In this document: piece after piece, positions 1 through 8,571 of the stretch
How the letters are laid out: each line of letters begins with the position of its first letter
Numbering within the stretch: the first letter of the stretch is position 1
Assembly (NCBI RefSeq): GCF_024710485.1
Contig: NZ_JANJUQ010000032.1
Coordinates: forward strand, 62,001-126,000
Source of the DNA: Flavobacterium sp.
GTDB lineage: Bacteria; Bacteroidota; Bacteroidia; Flavobacteriales; Flavobacteriaceae
Direction of reading: 5' to 3'
DNA: 64,000 nucleotides
Made by a program: the position numbers and the translations under genes
The notes under the pieces: generated by a model
What the model was told of the DNA's origin: nothing
Databases searched by the model: none
What the model saw: the letters and a program-made list of their open reading frames with translations, nothing else

Positions 1-901
1 TAAACAAAGCATTTATCACTTTTAATTTGGTTCCCGATTGCTGAAAAGACAACATTACATTGAGGTGTGCCTTGGCAAACAACTCGTCGAGTTGGTCGTC
101 ATTTTGAAGCACTACAAACTGTATGTTAGGTAACTTCTCAATTCGTTTTTCAATCATTTTTCTCCCATTTGACGAAGCTATAACCAAACGATAATCGGGA
201 ATTTCTGCAAATACGTCAATCAAAAACTTAGCGGCATTTTTATTGTCTGCCAAGCGCAAATCACCGTGATAAAAAGCGAAATCCCCAAATTCAGACAATT
301 GACTAACCTGCTCATTACCATGAAAGACAGGCACATAAGTTACGTGGTCGGTGATTTTTTTTGCTAACTCATTTTCATACAGCGAAAGGGTAAATACCTG
401 ATCAAAATCGGACAATGTCTTTTCGTAGTTAATGTATTTTTTTGAGGCAAAATAGTAGGCGATTTTTTTAAGATAATTGCTTTCATTCCGACTCATACCG
501 GCGTAAAAATTTGACTCAATATTGTGCAATCGCAAAAACTTCGGATTGGGTAATTTGGTCTTCCGCAGCATCATGGTGGTGTGCAGGCCTTCAAAAAAAA
601 TCGGCGCTTTTACTTTGGATAAATTCGCTAGCAATTCCGGGCGAAAACGACAAACAACCGGAAAAGGAAAGTCAGAAAATAAGAAGAAAGGATTCTTATT
701 TTTTTTATACAAATAAACCGCTTCGGTAATGGCTTTCAACTCGGCTGAAACTTCCGATCTGTTTTCATAAAAACAATGCAGGTAAATGGTAAAACCAATG
801 TTGTGCAGCGCCTTTACTTTATAAAAAACATCAATTACACCACCAAAATCGGGTGGAAATGGATTTTCGAAACTGATGATATGAATGGGCTTGTTCTGCA
901 T
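1..901 (-). CDS. Glycosyltransferase, partial (C-terminus beyond window)
   Basis: An open frame starts with ATG at 899-901 on the minus strand and runs off the left edge after about 300 codons, so the C-terminus is missing. The protein opens MQNKPIHIISFENPFPPDFG, typical of GT-B glycosyltransferases in which an N-terminal Rossmann domain holds a Gly-Gly acceptor-side loop (FGGVIDVFYK). The later stretch around residues 205-300 (FYHGDLRLADNKNAAKFLI, then LFAKAHLNVMLSFQQSGTK) resembles the nucleotide-sugar-binding half of GT4-like enzymes. It probably adds a sugar to a surface polysaccharide on the cytoplasmic face of the inner membrane. It is divergent from the GT2 gene at 976, and all neighbours are polysaccharide genes. 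Donor and acceptor sugars cannot be told from sequence. Confidence 0.8.
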   Translation of the reverse strand, partial: MQNKPIHIISFENPFPPDFGGVIDVFYKVKALHNIGFTIYLHCFYENRSEVSAELKAITEAVYLYKKNKNPFFLFSDFPFPVVCRFRPELLANLSKVKAPIFFEGLHTTMMLRKTKLPNPKFLRLHNIESNFYAGMSRNESNYLKKIAYYFASKKYINYEKTLSDFDQVFTLSLYENELAKKITDHVTYVPVFHGNEQVSQLSEFGDFAFYHGDLRLADNKNAAKFLIDVFAEIPDYRLVIASSNGRKMIEKRIEKLPNIQFVVLQNDDQLDELFAKAHLNVMLSFQQSGTKLKVINALF

Positions 902-975
902 GGTTACCGACAAAAATAACATTTTATAAAGAAGTAAATACCTCTTTTGAGTATATTTGAATTTAAAACTGCCGC

Positions 976-1902
976 ATGCCTTTTTTCTCTGTCATTATTC
1001 CGGTGTTTAACAAAGCGTTATTTATTGATGAAACGCTGAAAAGTGCTTTGGCGCAAACTTTTACCGATCTTGAAATTATCATTGTTAACGATGGTTCAAC
1101 AGATGAGAGTGAAGCTATTATTAAAGGTTTCAACGATAACCGAATTCACTACTTCTACCAAGAAAATGCCGGCGTTGCCGTAGCCCGAAACTTCGGAATA
1201 GACAAAGCGCTAGGAGAATTTATTTGTTTTTTGGATGCAGATGATTATTGGTATCCCAATTTCCTGAAAACGATGTACAGCTACACTCAAAAACTACCGG
1301 AAGCCTCGGTTTTTGCCTGCGCTATTGAGGTCGAAACCAAACGAAACCGTTTCATTCCGTATTACTCCATTGCAAAAAAATCAGATTTTGAAATAGTGAA
1401 CTTCTTTGATGCCAGTCAGCATGAATGTGTGCTTTGGACTTCGGCTGTGGCTATTCGCAAAGAGGTTTTCGATAAGGTTGGAAAATTTGATGAAAAAATT
1501 AAAATATCAGAAGACACAGAACTTTGGATTCGCATAGGTTTAGCATATCCCGTAGTATTTATTTGGGAAACTTTGGCACGATACGTTTACGATGAAAGCA
1601 GTATTTCCCGCAATTTGAAGTATTTCTTTGAACCTTACACTTTTGAAAAATACGCACTCCTCGAACAACAAAATCCTAAGTTGAAAAAATACTTGGATTT
1701 GAACCGGTTTTCGGCTGTCATCAAATGCAAATTAAGCGGCGATTTAGAAACCGCAAAAAAGTTACAACAACAAATTGACTTGAGCAGTTTGAATACCAAA
1801 AAGACCATTTTGATTCATTTGCCGAACTTTATTTTGAAACTTTTAGTACAAATTAAAAACCAAGCGGCAACTTACGGCTTAGGGAATTCTGTTTTTAGAT
1901 AA
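976..1902 (+). CDS. Family 2 glycosyltransferase (GT-A fold)
   Basis: The 308-residue protein starts with the GT2 signature MPFFSVIIPVFNKALFIDET. The nucleotide-binding motif VNDGSTD lies near residues 37-43, and the metal-binding DxD is D87-A-D89 in FICFLDADDYW. It should transfer a sugar from a nucleotide donor to a growing glycan at the cytoplasmic face of the membrane. The donor and linkage are unknown. The gene sits between glycosyltransferases on the other strand. Its last 24 bases overlap the 3' end of the convergent fdtA-like gene, which suggests a compact, rearranged polysaccharide locus. There is no transmembrane anchor, so it is probably soluble or peripheral. Confidence 0.9.
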   Translation: MPFFSVIIPVFNKALFIDETLKSALAQTFTDLEIIIVNDGSTDESEAIIKGFNDNRIHYFYQENAGVAVARNFGIDKALGEFICFLDADDYWYPNFLKTMYSYTQKLPEASVFACAIEVETKRNRFIPYYSIAKKSDFEIVNFFDASQHECVLWTSAVAIRKEVFDKVGKFDEKIKISEDTELWIRIGLAYPVVFIWETLARYVYDESSISRNLKYFFEPYTFEKYALLEQQNPKLKKYLDLNRFSAVIKCKLSGDLETAKKLQQQIDLSSLNTKKTILIHLPNFILKLLVQIKNQAATYGLGNSVFR

Positions 1903-2292
1903 TAGGAAATTGTTGTAATCTCTGATGTAATCTGCCTCTTCAAAGATATCAGAAGCAATCACCAAACAAACCGAACCGGAAGAAAAATTTTCCAATTCAC
2001 GCCAAATGCCATTAGGAATCAATAAACCTTCATTAGGTTTGTTCAGCGTTACCGAGATTTTGTCTTTTCCGTCGGTTAGCACTACCGTAAAACTACCGCT
2101 CAAAGCCACTAAAAACTCTTGTTGCATTTTATGCGAATGACCTCCGCGTTCAGCACCACTTGGCACATCGTATAAATAATAAACACGCTTCATGGCAAAC
2201 GGAATCACATCGCCTTCAATAACGGAAAGATTGCCTCGAACGTCTTGAATTTTAGGTATTGGTAGTATTTTGATGTCGGCTACAGTGGTCAT
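1879..2292 (-). CDS. fdtA: FdtA/QdtA-type dTDP-4-keto-6-deoxyglucose 3,4-ketoisomerase (cupin)
   Basis: This 137-residue cupin matches the WxcM/FdtA family in length. It carries the family motif RGGHSHK with candidate catalytic histidines H52 and H54. The framing motifs are DVRGNLSVIEG near residues 18-27 and the C-terminal SDIFEEADYIRDYNNFL. In this family the enzyme moves the keto group of dTDP-4-keto-6-deoxyglucose from C4 to C3, ahead of transamination. Whether the product has the gluco (QdtA) or galacto (FdtA) configuration cannot be told. Its ATG directly abuts the stop of the upstream GT4 gene (same strand), so the two are probably cotranscribed. The aminotransferase it should feed lies 4 kb away at 6437-7516. 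Confidence 0.83.
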   Translation of the reverse strand: MTTVADIKILPIPKIQDVRGNLSVIEGDVIPFAMKRVYYLYDVPSGAERGGHSHKMQQEFLVALSGSFTVVLTDGKDKISVTLNKPNEGLLIPNGIWRELENFSSGSVCLVIASDIFEEADYIRDYNNFLLSKNRIP

Positions 2293-3375
2293 TTAGTCGT
2301 TTAATAAGCGTTGCCAAGAAGCAGCAATGGTGCTCAAAGATAAATGTTCTACGCTTTGCTTGGCGTTATTTTTACAATTTTGGTATAAATTTTCATCGGA
2401 TAGCAGCAAATTCATCGCATTAGCCAAGGCTTCCGGCTTGTGGTTTTCGACCAACAACCCATTGATACCGTGTTGGATAATTTCACTCGGACCGCTTTCA
2501 CAATCTACCGAAATTACGGGTGTTCCGGCCGCTAAAGACTCTATCAACGACATCGGAAAACCTTCGTAACGGCTGGCCAAAAGTGTCGCTTTCGCATGTT
2601 GAACAAACGCTAAAACATCGCTTTGAAACGGAATAATTTTTACAAATGAATTGAGTTTCTTAAGCTGAATTTTTTCAGTAATTTTATCTTTATCCGAGCC
2701 ATCACCCAGTAAAATCAAGTGAACACCTTTCACATTAGCCTCCGACAGTTCATAAGCATCCAGCAAAAGCGACAGGTTTTTGATGTCATCTTCCAATCGG
2801 CCAAAAAATAAAAAATACGTATCGGGCAAACCGTTTGGTTTATCGTTTAAAGATTCGGAAAAAACTACCGGATTGTAAATGATTTGGGTATTAGTCAAAC
2901 CATATTTCGCTTTGATTTTTTGCTCAATTGCTTTAGAAACCGTTACTATTTTAGTGGCTTTCGCATAGAGACATTTCGTCCAAAACAGTGATTTCGGGAA
3001 GTACATTTCCAAATTGGCGCTGTGCACCATAAAGTACGTTTTTCGTTGGCCGTAAATCCATTGGGCAAAAATTTCTCTGACTAACATCGGTCGGGAACGA
3101 AGATCAACAATCGTATCAATTTGGTTTTCTTGCAAATAACGGGCGATGTATTTACCCTTTTTAACTGCTCTGAAAACACCTTTTTCTTGGGCAAACAGCT
3201 TTCCTAAATTGACTAATTTACCTTGATAGTCGTAAGTGACAATGTCGAGAATGATGATATGATGGATTTCGTAACCTAAACCGTGCAACATAGAACCTAA
3301 CGTAGCCGCAAAACGCTCGGCACCGCCAACACCCAGGGAAGCGGAAACTATTGCGATTTTGCGATTGTTGTTCAT
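2293..3375 (-). CDS. Family 4 glycosyltransferase (GT-B)
   Basis: The 360-residue protein has the GT4 layout. The N-terminal Rossmann domain carries the acceptor-side loop SLGVGGAERFAATL (residues 13-26). A hinge near residue 185 is followed by the donor domain, with YFLFFGRLEDDIKN and an E-x7-E motif at E271 and E279 in ASRYEGFPMSLIESLAAGTP. These glutamates bind the nucleotide sugar in characterised GT4 retaining enzymes. It most likely extends a surface polysaccharide. It is transcribed first in a two-gene unit with the fdtA-like isomerase, with no gap between them. The start overlaps the region upstream of the divergent gene at 3443. Specific sugar unknown. Confidence 0.92.
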   Translation of the reverse strand: MNNNRKIAIVSASLGVGGAERFAATLGSMLHGLGYEIHHIIILDIVTYDYQGKLVNLGKLFAQEKGVFRAVKKGKYIARYLQENQIDTIVDLRSRPMLVREIFAQWIYGQRKTYFMVHSANLEMYFPKSLFWTKCLYAKATKIVTVSKAIEQKIKAKYGLTNTQIIYNPVVFSESLNDKPNGLPDTYFLFFGRLEDDIKNLSLLLDAYELSEANVKGVHLILLGDGSDKDKITEKIQLKKLNSFVKIIPFQSDVLAFVQHAKATLLASRYEGFPMSLIESLAAGTPVISVDCESGPSEIIQHGINGLLVENHKPEALANAMNLLLSDENLYQNCKNNAKQSVEHLSLSTIAASWQRLLND

Positions 3376-3442
3376 TTCTTACTTATATTGCAACGTATTT
3401 AAAACGCAGCGGTTATTTTGGCTGTGTAAATATAGGAAGATA

Positions 3443-4579
3443 ATGAAGATTTTACTCATCGGAGAATACAGTCGGCTACACAATTCTTTAAAAGAAGGCT
3501 TGCTTGCTTTGGGTCACGACGTAACTATTTTGGGTTTTAAGGATGGTTTTAAGGCGTATCCGGTCGATTTTCCGTTAGTTAAAAAGTGGGATAGCGGATG
3601 GCTGAAAAAAGTAAAATTAGCCTTTTTACAACTGACCGGCTTCGATTTAACTTCTTATTTCACCTATCGTCAATTTTGCAAAAACCAAGACTATTTTAGG
3701 GATTTTGATGTAGTGCAACTGATTAATGAAAATAGTTTTTATTGCGATTATCGGTACGAGACCAAAATCCTTGACTATTTGTTTCGCCACAATAAAAAAA
3801 TTTTTTTACTAAGTTGCGGCGACGATTATGTACATGTGAATTACAATTTCGACCATCCGGAAAATCCTTCGATAGTTCAGCCGTATTTGGCGGAAAAAAT
3901 AGCAAACAAAGCGTTTTTGAATGTATTGAAATTCAGAACACCATCGTTTAAAAAATTACATCTATTTATCCAAGAAAAATGCAGCGGCGTAATGGCTTCT
4001 GATTTAGACTACCATCTGCCATGGCAAAACCAACCGAAGTATTTGGGTATGATTCCGAATCCGATTAACTTGGATAAACTCGACTACATCCCGATGGAAA
4101 TTGACGATAACATTGAAATTTTCCATGGCATCAACCGAGAAAGTTACTTTAAAAAAGGTAATGATTTTTTTGAAAAAGCCTTGACCATCATTCAACAAAA
4201 ATACCCCGAAAAAGTGACTATTACCGTTACAGAGAATGTGCCTTATGCCGAATACATTAACCGTTACAATCGAGCGCATATTATTTTAGATCAGTTGTAT
4301 GGACACGACCAAGGTTACAATGCATTAGAAGCCATGGCGAAAGGCAAAGTAGTATTTACCAATGCTTCTGCCCTATTTGAAAAACACTATGATTTAACTG
4401 AAAAAGTGGCTGTCAATGCCCTACCCGATGCAGACTATTTGGTGGCGGAACTTTCGACTTTGATTGAAAATCCGAAAATGATAATGGCTATCGGGAAAAA
4501 TGCTCGAGCGTTTATAGAGAGAGAACATCATTACCTCAAAATTGCGGAGAAATATCTGGAATCCTGGAATTGTGGGTAA
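3443..4579 (+). CDS. Glycosyltransferase (GT-B, group 1-like)
   Basis: I chose the ATG at 3443, because it gives the typical opening MKILLIGEYSRLHNSLKEGL. A further 28 codons open upstream overlap the divergent gene and look unlike coding sequence. The 378-residue protein is a GT-B glycosyltransferase: the N-terminal GEYSRLHNSL...GHDVTILG resembles an acceptor domain, and residues near the end (HDQGYNALEAMAKGKVVFTN) match the donor domain, with E/A-rich motif and YNRAHIILDQLYG before it. The middle region is less conserved. It lies on the opposite strand to flanking sugar genes and ends 8 bases before the convergent flippase. Substrate unknown. Confidence 0.82.
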   Translation: MKILLIGEYSRLHNSLKEGLLALGHDVTILGFKDGFKAYPVDFPLVKKWDSGWLKKVKLAFLQLTGFDLTSYFTYRQFCKNQDYFRDFDVVQLINENSFYCDYRYETKILDYLFRHNKKIFLLSCGDDYVHVNYNFDHPENPSIVQPYLAEKIANKAFLNVLKFRTPSFKKLHLFIQEKCSGVMASDLDYHLPWQNQPKYLGMIPNPINLDKLDYIPMEIDDNIEIFHGINRESYFKKGNDFFEKALTIIQQKYPEKVTITVTENVPYAEYINRYNRAHIILDQLYGHDQGYNALEAMAKGKVVFTNASALFEKHYDLTEKVAVNALPDADYLVAELSTLIENPKMIMAIGKNARAFIEREHHYLKIAEKYLESWNCG

Positions 4580-4587
4580 AGTCCGCT

Positions 4588-5865
4588 TTAAATCGCTTTT
4601 GCTTTAAAAAATAAATTCCGGAACAAAAAAAGCACAAAAAATAAACCGATTACATTAGCATAAAAATAAGCTTTTACAGCTCCCGCAGCGCCATCACTTT
4701 GCATCATGAATAAGGCCAATAAGATGTAAGTCAAGTTAAATACTAATTCAACGGCAAAATACCTTTTAATCATGGTTTTAACCAATATTTGAAAGCCAAA
4801 AGCCAGTGTAATGATTTTAATAAAGTCGCCTGCCAATTGCCAAATCAGAAAATCATTAATAACATAAAACTCTTTGGTAAAAGCCAATTCCAATAAAAAC
4901 TGCTTTCCTAAAAAAATAAAGGTCAATACGAAGAAAAAGATTGGCACTAAGATTTTAAAATAAGACTTCAACTCCGCTTTAAAGGCGCTTTCGGTATGAA
5001 TTGAAGCGAGTTTTGGCATGTAATACAAAGTCAAACCCGAACTGAAAAACATCATATAAAAACCTGATAATCGATTTGCCGCATCCCAAATTCCGGCTTC
5101 ATTTATACTGTAGTTCTTAACAAGCTCATCACGAATAAAAATCAAAGTTATCGGAATGAGAACAGCACTTAATAAAGCCATCACAGAAAACTGGCTGACC
5201 ACTTTAAGGTGCTTTTTTTGCACTACTTTTTGAAGATCAAATCGGAAATAATTGCCCTCGTTTCTCACAAAAAGAAAAGTTATCATAACCATTATTACTT
5301 CTCCGATTACTATAGATAGCAAGCCACCAAAAATCAGCTTCTTGTAAATTAAAAGTGCTGTAACTCCAAAAATCAGTATGTTGGAAATAATCTGAATAAG
5401 GACTATTCGTTTGTACTTTTCAAAACTATTGTAAATAGCCAGCCAAAATGTATTAATTACCATTAGCGGTAACATTAAACCAAAAAATCGAACGGGAATA
5501 GTATAGGCTTCGTTAAAGAATAAAAACACAGCAATAGGGGCGGCAAAAGCGCAAACAAGCAAACCTAAAAAGGAAGACAGCCCTAAAAACAGCCAAAAAA
5601 ATGTGGAATAGATAATTGAAAGTACTTCTTTATTCTCTTTATTCTCAACAAATAACTTGATTACGGCATTACTGATGCCCAAGGTTGCCAGTGACTTAAT
5701 CATAGAGGTGAAATTCCTAAAACTCCCCATCAAGGCCATTCCGGATGAACCCAAATAAACCGCAATTATTTTTGAAGAAAAAACACCTAAGACAAAACTA
5801 ATGGCAACTGAAAATGAGTTCAGCGACAATACCTTTAATACTATGTTGTCTTTAAGCGCTTTCAA
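4588..5865 (-). CDS. Wzx-type O-antigen/polysaccharide flippase
   Basis: The 425-residue protein is almost wholly hydrophobic, with about 12 predicted membrane segments. The opening MKALKDNIVLKVLSLNSFSV and the motif SSKIIAVYLGSSGMALMG match the O-antigen translocase branch of the MOP superfamily. Such proteins move lipid-linked oligosaccharide repeat units from the cytoplasmic to the periplasmic face of the inner membrane. It is the last gene of a tight four-gene unit: FemAB-like protein, FdtB-like aminotransferase, hexapeptide acyltransferase, flippase, with 1-base or negative spacing throughout. That linkage suggests the 3-amino sugar is part of the unit that is flipped. No Wzy polymerase is visible in the window. 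Confidence 0.9.
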   Translation of the reverse strand: MKALKDNIVLKVLSLNSFSVAISFVLGVFSSKIIAVYLGSSGMALMGSFRNFTSMIKSLATLGISNAVIKLFVENKENKEVLSIIYSTFFWLFLGLSSFLGLLVCAFAAPIAVFLFFNEAYTIPVRFFGLMLPLMVINTFWLAIYNSFEKYKRIVLIQIISNILIFGVTALLIYKKLIFGGLLSIVIGEVIMVMITFLFVRNEGNYFRFDLQKVVQKKHLKVVSQFSVMALLSAVLIPITLIFIRDELVKNYSINEAGIWDAANRLSGFYMMFFSSGLTLYYMPKLASIHTESAFKAELKSYFKILVPIFFFVLTFIFLGKQFLLELAFTKEFYVINDFLIWQLAGDFIKIITLAFGFQILVKTMIKRYFAVELVFNLTYILLALFMMQSDGAAGAVKAYFYANVIGLFFVLFLFRNLFFKAKAI

Positions 5866-5866
5866 A

Positions 5867-6436
5867 CTATAAAAAACGTATTACTTTGGCCGGAATACCA
5901 GCAGCTACGGCATTTTCAGGTATATCTTTTGTGACCACAGTACCTTTTCCGATAACGGAATTTCGCCCGATGGTTACGCCTTTCAAAATGGAAACATTAT
6001 CACCGATAAATACATTTTCTTCAATCAGTACAGGAAGTGCTATCAAGTTGGTTTCGTTTCGCTTTTCAGGTTCTAAATGATGTCCGTCGTTATCCGTTAC
6101 GGAACAATTCACCCCAATCAAAACATTGTTTTTGATGGTAATTTTTGAATAGGCTTCTACTGAAAATCCGTTACTGATAGCCACATGATCTCCAATTTCA
6201 ATTTCACTGTCTTTCGTCCTGGCCTCTAAAAAAGCATAATGCGAATAATACAATGGAGATGCTTTGACGCCGATAGTAACATGGTTCCCGAAACTGATTT
6301 TTCCTTTACCCTTCAACAACAACGGATGGTAAAGAATAGGTTTACCCTTAACGTTTTTAGCGTCGGACAACCAATTGTACTTCCAAATTCGGACAGTAAC
6401 CCATAAAAAGTCAGCTATTTTTTGAGGTAATTTCAT
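5867..6436 (-). CDS. Left-handed beta-helix (hexapeptide) acyltransferase, possible FdtC-like sugar N-acetyltransferase
   Basis: The 189-residue protein has hexapeptide repeats from about residue 45 to 185 (ISFGNHVTIGVKA, IGDHVAISNGFSVEA, IEENVFIGDNVSILKGVTIG, IGKGTVVTKDIPENAVAAG). This is the parallel beta-helix fold of acetyl-CoA-dependent acyltransferases. A likely catalytic histidine is H119 or H120 in DNDGHHLEP. The end AAGIPAKVIRFL is typical of the WbbJ/maltose-acetyltransferase group. It abuts the aminotransferase (no gap) and precedes the flippase by one base. By analogy with the fdtABC and qdtABC pathways, it could N-acetylate the 3-amino sugar. O-acetylation of the glycan is the main alternative. 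Confidence 0.85.
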   Translation of the reverse strand: MKLPQKIADFLWVTVRIWKYNWLSDAKNVKGKPILYHPLLLKGKGKISFGNHVTIGVKASPLYYSHYAFLEARTKDSEIEIGDHVAISNGFSVEAYSKITIKNNVLIGVNCSVTDNDGHHLEPEKRNETNLIALPVLIEENVFIGDNVSILKGVTIGRNSVIGKGTVVTKDIPENAVAAGIPAKVIRFL

Positions 6437-7516
6437 TTAGTACTGATTTAAAATGCGGATGATGTGACTAACTTCCTCTACTGTTAAAACCTGACTCATA
6501 GGCAAACTCAACACTTCGCGATGGATGGCTTCTGTAATAGGAAACGAAAGCGATTGCCAAGCTGACAAGGCTTTTTGTTGGTGTGGTGGCACCGGATAAT
6601 GGATTAAAGTTTCGATTCCGTTATGTTTCAGATAGTCTTGCAAGTCGGCACGATTAGCCGTGCGAATCACAAACAAATGAAAAACATGCTTTTCAAAATC
6701 ATCACATTTCGGCAAGTGGATTTTAGGATTATAAATTTCGGTCAGATATCTTTTCGCAATAGATTTCCGAACGGCATTTTCTTTGTCCAAATGAGGTAAT
6801 TTTACATTTAAAAAAGCCGCTTGGATTTCGTCAAGACGCGAATTCACACCCAAATACTCGTTGTAATATTTCTGTTCCGAACCGTAATTGCGTAAGGCAA
6901 ACAACACCTTAGCCAAGTCCGAATCGTTGGTAGTGATACAGCCCGCGTCGCCTAAAGCACCCAAGTTTTTCCCGGGATAAAAACTAAAAGCTCTGGCATG
7001 ACTTCCTAAAAAAGGCAAACCATGCGCTTGCGCTGCATCTTCAATAATCAGCAAGTTGTGATGCGAACCAATCGTTGCAATCGCTTCCATATCGGCCAAT
7101 TGACCGTACAAATGCACTACTAAAATGCCTTTCGTTTTGGCGGTGATTTTGGCTTCAATTTCGTTGGGATTGAGGTTGAATGTGGTTGCATCGGGTTCGA
7201 CTAAAACCGGCGTCAAATCGGCTTGTAAAACGGCAAGTATGCTGGCAATGTATGTATTGGCCGGCACTATAATTTCATCGCCTTTTTGCAACAATCCCAA
7301 TTCGATATACGCTTTAAAAATCAGCACCATCGCATCTAATCCGTTGCCTACACCTATGCAATATTTCGATTGAGTGTACAGGGCGAATTGTTGTTCAAAC
7401 TTCTGTACTTCATCGCCTAAAACAAACCAACCTTTATCCAATAGCTGCTGCATTTTCTGCTGAAAAGCCGTTTGGTAAGGAAGATTTACTTTATGTAAGT
7501 CGAGGAATTTTATCAT
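6437..7516 (-). CDS. fdtB: FdtB/QdtB-type dTDP-3-keto-6-deoxyhexose 3-aminotransferase (DegT/DnrJ/EryC1/StrS)
   Basis: The 359-residue protein is a PLP-dependent sugar aminotransferase of the DegT/DnrJ/EryC1/StrS family. The Schiff-base lysine is K183 in [17 protein letters not shown]160 and Q163 in [10 protein letters not shown] should hold the cofactor, and [25 protein letters not shown] is the usual substrate-side block. The opening [18 protein letters not shown] is characteristic of the FdtB/QdtB group, which makes dTDP-3-amino-3,6-dideoxyhexoses from the product of the FdtA/QdtA isomerase using glutamate. It overlaps the upstream FemAB-like gene by 4 bases (ATGA) and abuts the acyltransferase. 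Galacto versus gluco specificity remains open. Confidence 0.88.
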   Translation of the reverse strand: MIKFLDLHKVNLPYQTAFQQKMQQLLDKGWFVLGDEVQKFEQQFALYTQSKYCIGVGNGLDAMVLIFKAYIELGLLQKGDEIIVPANTYIASILAVLQADLTPVLVEPDATTFNLNPNEIEAKITAKTKGILVVHLYGQLADMEAIATIGSHHNLLIIEDAAQAHGLPFLGSHARAFSFYPGKNLGALGDAGCITTNDSDLAKVLFALRNYGSEQKYYNEYLGVNSRLDEIQAAFLNVKLPHLDKENAVRKSIAKRYLTEIYNPKIHLPKCDDFEKHVFHLFVIRTANRADLQDYLKHNGIETLIHYPVPPHQQKALSAWQSLSFPITEAIHREVLSLPMSQVLTVEEVSHIIRILNQY

Positions 7517-8457
7517 AGTGCAATTTGGAATATATTTTGAGAATAGACACTACAACCCAACTCTTTTTTTTGGTTCAACAAACCTTCGTTGTAGCCCAGT
7601 TCACTGTTATCGTCTACCGTTCCCATATCGAAATAATGATAATCGGCTTTGAAACAATCAATCAAATACAGGAAAAGATAATCCAAAGCTCGGAATTTTT
7701 TCCCGTTTTCGGTCGTAGCGCCGTATTGCGATTTAATCACAGTAGCAGTTTTAAAAAGCGTAATTCCCGCTAATATTTCTCCGTCACGGTATACATTATA
7801 TTGTTCAATATTGTCAGGAAATTTCGATTGCAACGAATTGATTTCTGTTAACGAATGCAAAGGTTTCGTTTGGTATTTTTCCAGCAATAAAGGCTCCAAC
7901 ACTTTCTGCCAAAAAACAGTATAATCGGCTTCTTTTTTCACCTCCAAACCTTCCGATTGCAATCGGCGATAGTGTTTCAACTTGCTTTTCGAAATGGTAT
8001 AATCCGATTGGAAATCGATGGCCAAATTCATTTTATGTCCGATGATTTTGGATTGTTTGTCACATAAAACTTGCTGCATTTCGGCAAAAAAAACAGGAGC
8101 ATAAAACGGAAGCATGGCTTTGATTTCACATTGTACAAATCCTTGCTTTTGAAGAAAACCAAATGTTTCCGAGAGGACGGCTTTGATTTCTCCCAGCGGA
8201 AATTCATCACCAAAAATAAATCCGCCGAAGGTTAAGCCTTGGTGGGAAAAAATTTGATTGTCTATACAATTCGCGGGAAAAACCGCTTGCAAGACGTTTT
8301 CCTGAAAAACCAAAAGCGAAAAATCCTGAAATCGGTCAGAATGGTATTCCATGAAATTTCTGTGAAATAAAAATGTAGCATTGGTCGCTTGGTCGATAAA
8401 ATCATTCCAAAGCGTAAAATCGTCCGAGTGGTAGCGTTTAACAGTATAGTCTTTCAC
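7513..8457 (-). CDS. FemAB-like / GNAT-fold acyltransferase family protein
   Basis: The 314-residue soluble protein has the features of FemAB-like (BioF2/acetyltransf_6) double-GNAT proteins. The N-terminal half contains [20 protein letters not shown], common at the start of this family. The C-terminal half has [17 protein letters not shown] and [26 protein letters not shown], which correspond to the acyl-CoA-binding strand-turn and a late strand of the fold. In Bacteroidota such genes are often beside fdtB-like aminotransferases in polysaccharide loci. It could acylate the amino sugar or attach an amino-acyl group. It leads the four-gene operon and overlaps fdtB by 4 bases. The exact reaction cannot be assigned. 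Confidence 0.75.
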   Translation of the reverse strand: MKDYTVKRYHSDDFTLWNDFIDQATNATFLFHRNFMEYHSDRFQDFSLLVFQENVLQAVFPANCIDNQIFSHQGLTFGGFIFGDEFPLGEIKAVLSETFGFLQKQGFVQCEIKAMLPFYAPVFFAEMQQVLCDKQSKIIGHKMNLAIDFQSDYTISKSKLKHYRRLQSEGLEVKKEADYTVFWQKVLEPLLLEKYQTKPLHSLTEINSLQSKFPDNIEQYNVYRDGEILAGITLFKTATVIKSQYGATTENGKKFRALDYLFLYLIDCFKADYHYFDMGTVDDNSELGYNEGLLNQKKELGCSVYSQNIFQIAL

Positions 8458-8571
8458 GGTTTTCTATAAAACTTCGGAAAATTAATCATTATTTTTTTAA
8501 TGGCATTCCCTTGAAAAAATGCGATATCCAAAATAATTACTTATTTTTAACCTAATAAATTGTGTTTTGCC

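Noticed and set aside
3359..3442. 28-codon upstream extension of the glycosyltransferase at 3443
   Set aside because: It overlaps the start region of the divergent gene and reads as hydrophobic/aromatic sequence. The ATG at 3443 gives the normal family start.
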